From Rhopalosiphum padi (taxonomy: Eukaryota > Arthropoda > Insecta > Hemiptera > Aphididae), in assembly GCF_020882245.1 (NCBI RefSeq), contig NC_083598.1:66563858-66627857 (forward strand): a stretch of 64,000 nt of DNA. Direction: 5' to 3'. A program made the translations under genes and the position numbers. Shown here in pieces: positions 37,791 through 51,600 of this stretch (position 1 is the stretch's first letter; every line of letters begins with the position of its first letter). The notes under the pieces are model-generated. The model made no database searches. It saw only the letters and a program-made list of their open reading frames with translations, and was not told the origin of the DNA.

Positions 37791-40700
37791 AATAGCAGTA
37801 GATATAGGTAAAGTAGGTACCTATACCTATATAATATACCAAGCAAACGTCAGCATTGTTGTCTATGTTTTTCCATTGTCTCAACGCCTCCGTATTTACA
37901 ACAAGTGCAAAGGTTCACAGTTTAATTTACTGCGTGAAAGTCATAAACGGATAGAAAAAAATTACGTATAATATATATCATAAATCAATATTATATATAT
38001 ATATATAAAAACAGTTTTATAAACAAGAATACGCGTTGGTTGCTATTTGAATAACACGAGTGCGGTAATCTGTGTTAAATGTAATTATGTTTTTGCCACA
38101 ACGAAATCAATTTTAAGACCGTTAATGAGTCAAAAAGGAAATCGGAAAAACGATAAAACTTAAAATTCGATCATCTCGACCAGTCATACATCATGTACAG
38201 ACTAACGTGGTATATTGGGTGCACAGCGGTATATCACAAAACGTTTGTTTTAATAACAAGCTAACCATATTTTTGTATAGATAATAATTTTCAACTACTT
38301 TTTTCAATGTAACTATAATTATCAGGTAACTCAAGCGAATGGACATATAAAAGACATTATGATGAATATATCACGTCCGGAAGGCGGTAACGTGTCATGG
38401 CGGTGTTATTTCTGTAGTAGGTATCCGTAGTTGTTTCGTTGAAATTAATTATATACTCGACTGTATTATTTAACCACGCCTCCTCCACACTGAAAGGATA
38501 AATGGTATTATTTGCGTTTACACGCGTGTTTCAATATTTCGTGAACGTCTTATTTTATACCGTTATCATACTACATGTCTTTTCTAGTACCCATTTAGTA
38601 TTTACTCGTAATATACTCGCGGCGTTCATAAAAATATGACTTATAAATCTAATTTTGATAACCATTTAGTTAGGTAATAATTTATAATATTATTATTCAA
38701 TAAATTACTCTATATGAAAACGATACAGCTAGGTTATACCAGCACGTTAGATTTATATTAATATGTCTGTATGTGTACCTACATGGCTACATATAGTGGG
38801 TAAAAGATTAGGTTATGAATTTTTTTTTTCATAATCATGCCTTTGCGGGCTTTGACTACCTCATTTAACTTCAAAATGTTCCAACTTCATATACTTTATG
38901 AATACAAGTTCACTTTATAAGTCCAATCTAAGTTAAGCAATTTTTATTATGTTTTTACTACCTTTATTTGATTTTTAAAATTATAATTAAATTAGTTTAA
39001 TTTAGCTTGAAAAGACGATAAGTCGATAACTATCCGGTTTCGTCATTATCAAAATAATATTAAAATAAAATATATTACCATGGACTCAATTCGAATATTG
39101 TCAAAAACATCACATACCTCATGAATCATGATTAACCAAAACAATCAAATATTCCGGAATCTAACTCATATTTTCTTAAAAAGAATTTTTAGATATAACA
39201 TCAGATAACAAAAAATGTAACCTGATTAATATTTTTATTTAATTTTTTTGCGTTTTAAATAATAAAAATATTAAACCTTATTTAAACCCACATAACTGTA
39301 ATAGTTTTATCAGAATCCAATAAAAATCTCTACCATTCAGATTATTTGTTTAAAAACAAAAATATATTATTTTCTAAAGATTGAGTATTACGTTATTACA
39401 TTAATTATTATTTTGTTAATTATGTTGTACAGACATTTTAAAAACGTTTTGATAATTAATCAGAGACGGGTAAAATAAACGAAAGGATAAGAGGAAACAC
39501 ACTTCTCCCTTTGGGAATTTTCTTCTAACATTTCTTGTAATTGAAACGTTAGATCACTGTGATGAGATTTTTCACAAAAATAAAAACGTTATCACAAATC
39601 TTATCGCAAACTATAGTCCTTGTCAAAAACGACATGTGATTGGTCAAAAACATTTTTAATGGATTAGCTCCTGGCCCATATTATACATAATCTATAAAAA
39701 GACAATATACCCGTTGGTATATATTGAAAATATAATTTTCACAAATATTGAGAAAAATGAAATCTGATTATTCCCCGTTTAATCGATGTATTTATATTAA
39801 TATTATTTCACGTTCACTGTGTAATATATAAAGTTTGTACATCTGTACTTACTATTAAATATACATCTGTGTAATAAATTATGTTATTTTTCTCTTTTTA
39901 TTTTTCATACAACCGTAGGTACACGTTTAAAATGATTTATCATGTCTAGCAACTCATTTTTTTAATTTCTGGATCAGAGAGCCTGTAATTAATTTACATG
40001 GTCCAATTTATTTTTATTGCAATACGAAATAAATAAATGTTACTCTATAACATAAAAGTAGGTACCAGTATTTATAGTATGTATCGAACGCGTTACGATT
40101 TAATAATCGTGATTAAGCGCACCGTGTATGAAGTTGTGTACCAATAATCCACGATAAACGATTAATTTAATTATGTTACATATTGAATGTAATCGAACAA
40201 ATATGTTCGATCGTTATTATTTGTTTAGTATAAAAATACAATCAAAAATCATAAAATGCATATTAAATAATATTATATTCTGAACCTAAAACATAAAATA
40301 AAATATTTATTTTATGTTTCGGCCAAATTTCTTATTAAATAAAATATTTTATAATATTTTCACAATAATTTACTATTTATTGTAACATACAGCAGTACAT
40401 TATTTAAATTAAAATAATTAAGTGCAACTAACGTATGAAAAAATATGATTGTACAAAATACTAAAGTAATACTATTTACTTTCTTTAGCTTAATAACCTA
40501 ACCATTAACAATAATTGAAAATTATTTTATTAAGAAAAAAAAACAATTTTTATTTAGTTACCCAAACTTAATTTTTAAGAAGCATAAGAAATTAATAATA
40601 CACAGTTTACGCAGTGAGTTTTCCAATCGGTATGTAATTTTATAATATTGGTGTAACGCTGCTGTTAATAGCGTACACAAGACGAGATTTACGAGAAATA

Positions 40701-41450
40701 TATAATTATATTGGCAGATAGGGTTTACGTAAGTGTATTACCCAGTACCCTGTTACTTGTGGTAGTTAAGTGGCTAACCCTGATCATTTAAACGCTTGCA
40801 ACTGTGTGTACTCTAAATAAAATAGACCCACTTATTTTACCTTTTTATAAAAAAAAAAGTTTACTGTTTATTTATTTATAGTTCGTAATATATGAGGTCT
40901 ATCTTAACTAAAGTTAAGAGTGGAGTTAAAATAATAATTTTAATTTTTTATGTACATGTACAATTATCTATATGAATTACAAAATTTCCAAAAAAAAAGT
41001 GTTTTGACCAATCATGTCATAAACACTGAGTAAGAAGTTTCTACTAGTTATGTTACTTAACGATTCTTTTTTTGTAAAATTACGTACATTTTATAATCTC
41101 ATAGTTATATTTTACATATTATTATAATCATACATTAACATTTATTCTGTTAAGTATCAGAAGTAAAGCTGATACAATATAATATCAAACTAGCAGTTAA
41201 TGATAAAAAACCAATTTATCTCTTAAAAAAATAGTCACCTTACATATTTTAACTGCAAAAATCAAAAATTGTGTAAGAACACTAAATTACTTAAATTATA
41301 TATTTTTTTAAATTTAAACTAATATTAAAACATTTTATCCAGTTTGATAAACTAATGTTTATTCATAATACTTTGTTCTGTAATATTTTTATCTATGCTG
41401 TTATAAAAGTCGTTTGGCGATAATTAGTATATATATAGTATATACATATA

Positions 41451-41474
41451 AAAATAAATAAATAAATAAATAAT
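41451..41474. repeat. AAAT tetranucleotide repeat
   Basis: Five to six AAAT units, uninterrupted. Confidence 0.9.
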
Positions 41475-42787
41475 GTACTAATAACATTCTACCTTTGTAT
41501 TGAATAATGATCGATAACAATTAACAATAATATTGACATAAAAACTAAATGCGAGAATAAACCAATAAATCAGTACTCATTTTAAAATAAATATTAAAGG
41601 AAATCACTAAAAAATATTATAATATATCAAATATTATAGATACATGCAAAAAAAATAATTTTTAGGTCTTATAATAATTATTATAAAAAATCAAACATAA
41701 TTAAACTTATTCTACTGTTGCTTTTTTTATAGTTGTAATTTTTAATCATGTCAGTTAAAATTTTGAATTAATTTTTAGTCCTTTATGTCACGTATAATTA
41801 AGATATTTGGTCAAGGAACTTATAGCCAATGGAGTTATATTGAAAATTAATTCTAATCGATAATTTCTTGCTTGTTCTTCCGTCATTAATCAAAGCTCAA
41901 ATTATACATACATATCTTTTTTTTATAAATTATCCTTAAACGTCATTAACCATAGTTACAAAAAAAGTATATAGTGTTATGTAAAATAATACAAATTTAA
42001 ACATTTTACAATCCCAAAAATGCTATTTTGCTTATAGTTGCATTACATTATATTAAATTAACTTATTATTTAAATCAGTTTTTGTACAAAATATTTCAAC
42101 AATTTATTTTTTTACGTGCAGGCACATATCCATATCATAAAAATTATAAGAACTTGTATGGTAAGATACATCTATAATATTTATACATATAAGCCAGATT
42201 ATCAAATAATATTAGCAAGAAAATCATCGATATAAATAAAATTCTGATCATTGTTAACCTATGTATTATTATGACTTTAAAGTTTTGCCAAACTAAAATT
42301 AGATTTGTATTATAATGAATGTATTTGCATTATTTGTATTATTTTGTACCTAATAATTTTATTGACTTTTTAATATATTTATTTAAATAAATGATACACT
42401 AAAAATAACCATATTTTTTATAAGACAATGAAATAAAAACAGTTATAGTGTAAATACATGATGTCGTTTCTGAACAACAACCAACTTTATGAGCTTACAA
42501 TTCATCAGTTAAGTTCATAATTTTTTTTATCATTTTTCCCATGTTATTTCAACCCTAAGAAATATAAAAAAAATTATTGCCATGAAAAAAAAAATCATGC
42601 ATTGTAAGTTATAACAATATAAAACTATATTTACAAAAATTAACTATGCCTACCTTGTATTTTGTATTACGTATACTCAATTCCAAAAATAATAATGTTT
42701 TTCGCACGACCAGTTCTTGTTTGATAACTTAACCGGGTATATTCAACAGAATTTTCCAGAAAAGTTAGCTTCGGATTTGACATAAAT

Positions 42788-42817
42788 TATAAAAGTCGGA
42801 GTTCAGCACTATCAGTT
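42788..42817 (+). promoter_or_regulatory. TATA plus initiator-like pair
   Basis: TATAAAAG at 42788-42795 and ATCAGTT at 42811-42817 are 26 bases apart, a little short of the usual 30 or so. An ATG follows at 42821 and opens a 66-codon frame that runs through a TA microsatellite and is probably not a gene. Confidence 0.2.
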
Positions 42818-42892
42818 AACATGGACGTAAACTTATTCACTCACGAAATACATTTCCGCCAGTACACAGATTGTATAAAATTATATAATAAC

Positions 42893-42910
42893 TATATATA
42901 TATATATATA
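42893..42910. repeat. TA dinucleotide microsatellite
   Basis: Nine uninterrupted TA units. Confidence 0.9.
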
Positions 42911-43281
42911 TTTCATATAATTTATCAGAATTATATTAAAAAACATTTTTTAAGCGAATCACTCGCGATACCCACTCATTCACAATTTAGGTACTATACA
43001 GTTCTATACACTTTAGATTAATTAATTTCAAACAACAATTATTTAATTAATCAAGTAAGTAAATAATAAATAAATATCTTAAGACTATTTCTAAATTATA
43101 ATATTATTTAGAATTGAAAAATATATTGGGCCCATGGAACTCTAAGTGTTGGTTTTATCTATCCACTACTGTTCATAGATAAGTAGAAAGGCATATTTTT
43201 TATAAGCCATATCGGTGTGTGCGACTTTCGTGATGAATAAATTATGACACTTGAGTTATTTGTTAGCTCACCATCACGAAA

Positions 43282-43548
43282 ATGCTACTAACGCCGCCAG
43301 TCGATCATTACATTATACGTACCTATATTATTAATTACTGCGACTTTGGCGAGAGCGTTGTTTTTTATCGAACCCTGGTCGAGTGGGATGTCTATATTAT
43401 TAGTACTAGCCGCTTCTTGGATATGTGGATGACTAAACCGTACTCGTCTATTATTAAAGACTACATTTATAACATCAATACAAAATACTACTTACTCTGC
43501 GTACGACATCTCAGACTGTACGATATTTACATACTATTTAGTATTTAA
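43282..43548 (+). CDS. Unrecognised 88-codon open frame
   Basis: ATG with A at -3 (GAAAATG), 88 residues, rich in Tyr and Ile, ending in TAA. It covers nearly all of a local CpG-richer island with AT-rich flanks, which is unlike most frames here. No known motif and no obvious signal peptide or clean membrane helix. I cannot assign a function; a chance frame remains the default. Confidence 0.2.
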   Translation: MLLTPPVDHYIIRTYIINYCDFGESVVFYRTLVEWDVYIISTSRFLDMWMTKPYSSIIKDYIYNINTKYYLLCVRHLRLYDIYILFSI

Positions 43549-43560
43549 GATTTAGACTAA

Positions 43561-45419
43561 TCCTACCCCTTTTTTCGCCACCAAGGGTTCACTCGGTATT
43601 AATAGTAAGTTATATCAAATGAACTGATTAGATAGAAGGGATGATGGTCTATGAAACGTATTATTATTTGTAAATCAAATAAAGAAATCGCACTGACACA
43701 TGATCAACGGAAGCACCATCCAATGACACGGAATCATGATTTTATAAGACATAAGTTATAACCTTTATCCACAAATTTCGGATTAACAAGCATACTCTAT
43801 TGTGATTAAGAAGAAAAGTAACCGTATTAACACTCTTGTCCTTGCTATTTTTAATTTTTTCTCATTTATTAATTTGATACCTTTATCTTGAAATAATTTT
43901 ATTATTAGTAGTCCTTTTCTAATTTTCGGAAAATATTTTAAATACAATTATATATATAGAATAAATAAATATTAAACGATCCATCGATTTTTTTATTTTT
44001 ATCGATTACTCTAAAAACCCACTAATGTGAGTTTTTTACATTCTTTGATTTATCATTCCAAACTTTAAACAGATTAAACCTTAGGTATTTTGTAAACAAC
44101 AAAAATATAAAAAAACTTTTACAATATTATATATAAAGCTTTGACGAATGAGTAGATACATTAACTAATATTTGTATTACATTTTTACATATGTACATAG
44201 TAAGCATTATTAAAAGTTGTTTTTTTTAAACTTGCATTTCAATACATATCTTTTGAGTAAAAAAACTGAAATTTATCAAGTCGTGACATTGTTATACTAC
44301 GAAAAAATTATTATAAGTAACTTTAAAATACAACGTAATATATTTGGTGTGAAACCCATGTATTCGCTTATTAGGTCTAATGCATACTTTTTACGTAAAC
44401 ATGTAGTACGCAAAGTAATTATTATCAGATTTAAATAAATAATAATATGTTTAAATATATCATTAGGCCTCAAAGTGTCTTTTTTGCGAAATATTTTAGT
44501 ACTTATTAACTTTTAATCTTACTGTTAATCTACGATTTCATGATTTTATTTTAACCGTTCATTATTATGTATTTAAACCATTAATATTGCACGTTTGATA
44601 TGATTTATTTTTCAATAGTTTATACTTAACTAACAAATTAAAAAAAAATATATTTTTATTCAAACCTCTGTATCACTGTAGAACATAATATATCGTACAT
44701 AGTATAAATATTATCCTCCAATTTCTTATCGACACTAAAAATATAATTTAATACTAATGTATTATGAAATACATAATATTACGAAAGTAATATTTAATTT
44801 CACTAGAAGATTGAGGATAAAATTAATAATGACATTTTTCGACGGTGCAGTAAGCGACGTTCATTATATAACAAATTGTCAAAGGTATATTTTACAACTA
44901 TTTTAATGGTGCCATTTTTTTTTAACGTCAAAATTAAGTAGCTGGCAAAATAAACAAATATCACATCAATGAAAATCCTATACATACATTGCCACATCTC
45001 CCCTGTCGTCGACTGCCTTTAGGACTACAATCAAAATCGCCGACGAAGACCGAATAAAATTATCAGCTGAATACCAACGGTGAGTCAAGACAATAGTACG
45101 TCAACAATAATATATAACACGTCCGTTCCGTGCACAGTAGGTAGGTATAGATATAAAATATATACTATAGCTATGATTTATAAAGAATCTTGTAATTATT
45201 TAAACAATTTTTTCTTAAAACATCTACTTCCAAAATCAGATTGCAATATTTGCATATACTTACCCAACTTGAATAAAAAAAAGTTGATCGAATTTAACGT
45301 ATCAGACGAATTGAACACTGCGACACAGCTAAAATGTTAAATATAACTGAAATAATATTATACTATTAACATAAATAATTTGAACTACAGAGTTTGCATT
45401 AAAAAAAAAAAATTGGTTT
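43561..45419. other. AT-rich stretch without gene
   Basis: Frames at 44217, 44803 (minus) and 45080 are 64-86 codons, low-complexity or Asn/Lys/Ile-rich, with no domain. Confidence 0.55.
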
Positions 45420-45690
45420 CACGTTATTTATAATCAAAACATAATACAACATTTACGTTTATCGTTTTTAAGACGTTACATTTAACAGACGTTATACCCG
45501 CATGTGTTGTCTCCGTCTTACTAACGCATAAAATAGCAAATTGTACGTTAATTAGATTCCGTTTTACTCTGTTAATCGTTTTTTGTCATGCGTAACGTTA
45601 TAATTATAACATTATTATAACGTTTGAAAACCTTGAATTGAAGTTTATACAATAGATATCATCTTGTCTGCGTCCGTTGATAATTATAAC
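45420..45690. repeat. Probable aphid dispersed repeat fragment
   Basis: The stretch with TGTTGTCTCCGTCTTACTAA, ACGCATAAAATAGCAAATTG and TTCCGTTTTACTCTGTTAAT resembles, from memory, a dispersed aphid sequence. It contains a hairpin (AACGTTATAA at 45594-45603 with TTATAACGTT at 45615-45624, 11-base loop). I see no coding capacity and no clear ends; the identification is weak. Confidence 0.3.
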
Positions 45691-48600
45691 TGAATTACAC
45701 TGAATTACCAGGTTATCATTGTTAAATAAAAAGTATTTAAGTTGGTATTAAATAAAATCAATAAAAGATCAACTATTCCCGACTTTAATCAATTAATTAT
45801 TTAAATGTTACTTTGCCAAAATAGTTTTTAAATACAACTTTTATGCACAGAAATAATACTGTATAGAGTATCTGTTGAATATTTACCCAGAAAAAAATGT
45901 TTAATTGTTTAGAATAAAACATATTAAATTAAGTTAAACGACCGTACTTAAAATCTATGCTCCAACAATAAAAAAATAACCAGTATCAATTATACAACTT
46001 TATTCATTAACTTTATACATTTTATCTAGAGAACTTTATCAAAATGTAATCCAAAGCCCATACAATAATTAACTGAAGTTTAGACATAGAAACGAAATAT
46101 AATACAATTACTACAACTTCAGTTTTGCTGAATAATAAACGTAATAGACAATTATTTTCTTTCTTAACACTATAACATATCAGGCAAAAAAAATGGTAGT
46201 TTTTATGGAGCCTGACACGATGAAACTTTTTCAAAATCAAATATGCTTTTATAATTAAAAACTATAACGAACGCTTCGTGATATTTTCTACCCCCACGTC
46301 TAATTCAGATCCAACAGATTTTAAGCTCTGAACGCTATAACACTATTAACAGTAGTTTATTTTATGGAAATATGACGACTGACAAGTAATCCACACCCAA
46401 TGTCAAAGATCAACATTCTGCAACTCTCGAGCGGTCTATAGCTTTTAGTTTATTATAGTCTATGGTTTAAAGTAATACTAACTATAACTTTAATAGTTTG
46501 ATAACTTGATGACAGTTTCCTTAAATGTCGTCTCACTATAATAACAGCAATAAGTAATTATCACCGAACAAAGAAAATCAAAATATGGAAAGAAATAGCA
46601 GAAAAAGTGTAGGTATCTACAAGCATTTCACTTATAAAGTTATAAATAATCATTCCAGCCTAATGTAATATAATTTATATACATCTATTATATTATTTTA
46701 TAATATAATTTTTTGTATGGATAAAAATATAGAGAGAAAAATATCAAACAATAAACACTAGTATAATTCAAAATAATAGTAAGTGTTTTTTTTATTTTCC
46801 AATCAACGAACTTATTATTTTTTAAATTATAAATTTGATGAAACATCACTTTATTGTTATATCAGTAGTTATAAAAATTGTTTATATACAATTATGTACT
46901 CATATTTTAAATATTATATTCCCTATTTAGATTTTAAAATAATAATAATTGGGTGATTTACATAATATATTATAATAAGACAACAATTGTTTTCATTCAG
47001 TTGTTAGGTGAATATAAGCAAATAAATGTTATGATTTTTAAATTGCTTATATTTACTATGCTAAAGAAAATATAAATAAAATAAGAATTGTACATAATTT
47101 ATAGTGAAAGTGCAATAGAAACTAAATTAAAGTTTTGTATAATCTGGGTTAGCTATATAAATTGAATCAAATGATAAAATCGAAGAATTAATAAAAAAAA
47201 AATCGGATCCTATTATTATAAAATACCTTGCAATGTTAGATAACAAATGTTTATTAACATACTACTCACATTAGTAATCTAAGTAAGTAAAAACTTTTAA
47301 TTTGTATAGTTTTTTAAGCCCATAGGACGTAATTTAGTTTTTTTCAGTTTTAAAATTAATTATTGGCCATTTTGTTTGGAATACTAATTTTCACATGTAA
47401 TTAATCAGAGTTTAAAATAAAACTAATAAAGAAGAAATACATTTATAAATGTTGAACTATTATCCGACTATACTCTATATTATTATGCCTTATTGTTAAT
47501 GTAATTAATATTATAATATAGTATATTATGTTATTATTGTCGTGGATCTTTCTTAGTAAACATTATAATCTATATGTAGTATATTATTTATATTGAAGTG
47601 TTTTATTTATTATATTTATCGAATTATTCAACCAAGCCAAGTTTCTAACTAATATATCGTAACGATTAACGGTTAAAATTAAAAACATATTTCTAATTTT
47701 AAGTGATGACTTTTGAACTCGATTACTAATAATTACTAACCAATGCATACAAATAAAATATAAATCAAACTAAACGAATCCTTACAAAGCATAAACATTA
47801 TACCTAGGCACATAGATATATTAACAATTATCCATAAAATAGTTTTTTTTCAATACAAATCCAGAATTGATATTACCTTTAATTTTGTTCACATTATTAT
47901 TCAATGCTGTTATGTAACTTTAAAATTTACTATTTTTTTATGAGTTAATAAACAAAAACAAGATATCCTACCTAATCAACTAAGATCAAGTGACAGTTTT
48001 CTTCATTAATTATTTATTATTATATACATTTTTTATATAATATAATATGTAGGTAGTCATCTAAGTTTTATTACTGGGTTATACACATTTTGAACTGAGA
48101 GATTTAAATTAGCTGCTCTCGATTACACACAAGAAAAAATACGCTATTTTTATTTGTTTGAAGGCGATATATTAAATAAATTTCATCTCCTAATATGTAT
48201 GAATATTTTTCTTAAAATCAGGCGCAGATATACTCACGCATGCTTAATATTCGTAATCGTAATTAACTTCTTATTTATATCCAACAGTATTACGTTTTAG
48301 GAAACCCTGTCTGTACGCCCATCGATCGAGCAGTGACCGATAAACCAGCTATATACCTATATGGAATAGCATAATAACCTACCAGCTGTTGATGCACCTG
48401 GCACAAAAATAATGCAGTAAATTGAAAATGCATAATTGAACGTATCGACATAAATATAAAGTACGCCTATGAGTATGCACATTTTCTGATATATTAATAA
48501 TAATACACTCAACATTGCATTTATTTTACTTAGTATTATTTTGCATTTCAATTTTAAACTCGCATATACAACCACAAATCTAATATAATATGGTTTGTTC

Positions 48601-51600
48601 TTTTTAATCGGTGAGCCACAAAAGCACTCAAGCTATACTGCACATATCTTCACCTTTTTCTATACAACAATTTCAAAACACAAGGCCAACGTTTATAATA
48701 ATCACATGACATCCATTGTAAAGGTCAGCCATCATTGATTTTATATACTTCCTATCTCAATATAAATAGTAACTGTTTTTTAAATTCAATTATTTCGTTT
48801 TGGATACCATAAATATTGTTTTCAGTCAGGAACGAAAGACGGACCAAGATTTATGTAAAATAAAATATATCAAAACCTAAAACAACTCCAGACGCAATTA
48901 AATTATTCGGGTATTCTAAAAAATATTGAAAAGACAGTGTATCCACAGTTTGTCTTTATTCTTAATTAATATACAATAATATGTTATTAGTGTTATTTTA
49001 ATAACGTGAAAATTTCCAGGAATATTTCCAAGACAGGGAATTTATCAGGAATATTATAATTTTTAAGTATACTTTAAATGTTTCAACGTTAAATTTTTAA
49101 TAAATGTATCATAATTTTTGTGGCATTTTCAAAAGAATATTCCAATTTGTGAAACATTAACTCAATATATACGACCAACACAATAATTTTTTATTACCAA
49201 CAAGCATATTTTAGTAGACAATTTTATTAGAATTATCTATAAATCTGTAAAATATGAAAAATAAACATAAAACTTTTTATTCTGTAAAGTATAATAAACG
49301 ATAATTCTAGTTCTATAATCTAATATATTGCTTATCAATATTATGTTGGTCAACAAAGATATTTAGCCAATTAATGTGAAATAAAATACATTAATCAAAT
49401 ATTTAAAATTGTACATGCTTAATTCATTTTTTTTTTTATATATATATATAAGAAAAACTTCCTGGGAAGTAAGGGAATATTCCTATTGATATATCACTAC
49501 GCGTTGTTACTTATTCGTACTTCCAGCATCGCGAATTATTCGTCGGATACTGGTATTCTGATTCTATTTTTTAAACGTTAAACTATCTACTTTATTGTGA
49601 TGAACTGACACTAGATATTCACGTATATAAATGACGAAATAGTCAAGTCTGTTAAGGTAAAACGATATAGCATTTTCTAAAGACTGCAGAACTCCTATCC
49701 TACATACAACGCTACACACCGATTGTCCTAAAAATACCTATTATTAAATGTTTACATAGTGTTAAGCCGATAAATCAAAATTGAACCGTACTCGATCAAA
49801 ATATTAATATGAAAATAAAGAACACGGTATTTCAATAAAAATGACCGATAGTTACAATCAAGTTTTTAAATTTTTTAACGGTTAGGTTGAAAACTGCCGC
49901 ATTCAAAAATAATAGCTTGCTATCAAACGGGTGTTTTAAAAAGTTGATTCCTCTAAAAATCATGCTTAAAATATTTAACATAAATAAAATATAGGTATAT
50001 GAGTAAAACACTACCTTTTTTATCTTATGATCAATTTTTGTATAGCAATTTTATAAACAGATTAAAAATAAATAAATAAATGCTGCAATTAAATTTAAAC
50101 TAGAATTGTATCTTATGTATTGATTTAGGAGAAAATTACTAGAGAACGTTTGAAATTTCAACTAGGTACTAACCAAAACAAATTTCAAAGATTACATATA
50201 ATCATACTTAGTTTATATCGATTTTTTATAAAATACTTGTATTAAAAAATATATTATATACATTTAAAAAAAAACACGACCTTGTATTATTAATATTTTA
50301 AATTATGCCAAATACATTATTTATTAACATTGATATCAAAATCCACAACTCAAACAGATATTTCTCAAAAAGTATACAAATTTAAAAGTATTGAACATTG
50401 ATTATGTAAGTTAAAACTTTTCAACGATAGTTTTAAAGACTTTTCAATTTTATATGAATGTCTTACACATGTTCAACAATATTGGGATTGAATGTATATC
50501 GTCGTACGACTTTTATTGAGTAAAACATACGCATATATGTCATTATTTGGACGTCTAAATATATTTTGTTGGATATATCTATATAAGTCTAACAAGTCAT
50601 GTTAAAAAATATAAATACACCAGGATAAAAATAAAATTAATCTTAGCTTTCTATATAGCCTTAGGCATATCAAAAGTATGAACGACCATTTTTTTTTAAA
50701 TTTATTTCACTTACAATATTTTGAAAACTTATATATTTTAAATTAAACTAACCTATAATTGTCATAAATCAATGTTTGTACGCGGACCTATCATTATAAA
50801 TTACTAGATTATTATACATTTATACCCCAGCATTGGTGTAACAATATACATAAACATATTATAATATGTAACGTAATATAGTTAAATTCAAATCTATTAC
50901 TATGCAAAAGAGATACATATACAATGAGAGCAAAGAAGAGTTCAATCATAAACCAAAACAATGGCAATTATAACAATCCAATTTCTATTATGCTTTTTTT
51001 TGTAATAACATAGTCAGATTTATGTGATAGTCGTATTAGTTAGTAAGTAGGTTTCTAAATAATTATGATGGTTTGATAATTCAGCACAATACGTATATAT
51101 ATGTCTTAATATTATGTATATTAAAGTAAAAATGCTTTGGTAAAGGATTTCAACAAAAGGCCAAACAACACAAAGAGAAATCATCAAATATTCAACTATT
51201 AACAAAAAGTACATTGATAAAGAACAGAGGTATACAACTAATTAGAGAAACGGGTGAGGGTAAAACGATAAAAAAAATCAAAGAAAGATCAAACGTAAAT
51301 TAAATTGTTAACTGCCTAAGGAAAATTATGAATAGACAGATAGTAACAAGGAAGTAATGGAAAGTGATTACCTCGATGATTCAGTTGGTCTGCATTCATA
51401 TTCCTTTCAATTCCGTCCTTTGTAAAGCTAAAGAATAATAGATAAAATTATATGTTTGCCAATAAAAATTCCATACTGAGTATATTAATGTAAAAACAAT
51501 TTAAGATGAATAATACAACAAGTTACGACAATTTTAAATTATTTATTTCATTTTTACTTAAAATTCACGTATTGCGAATAAATAAAAGTGTATTCCAAAC

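Larger units (their letters stand above)
37791..43200. other. AT-rich desert
   Basis: Slightly mixed sequence at 38040-38620 and 39460-39680, otherwise simple AT sequence. No frame above 66 codons and no recognised element. Confidence 0.55.

Noticed and set aside
42821..43021. 66-codon ATG frame right after a TATA/initiator-like pair
   Set aside because: It reads through a TA microsatellite giving Tyr-Ile repeats and has no recognisable motif; kept only as a promoter-like observation.
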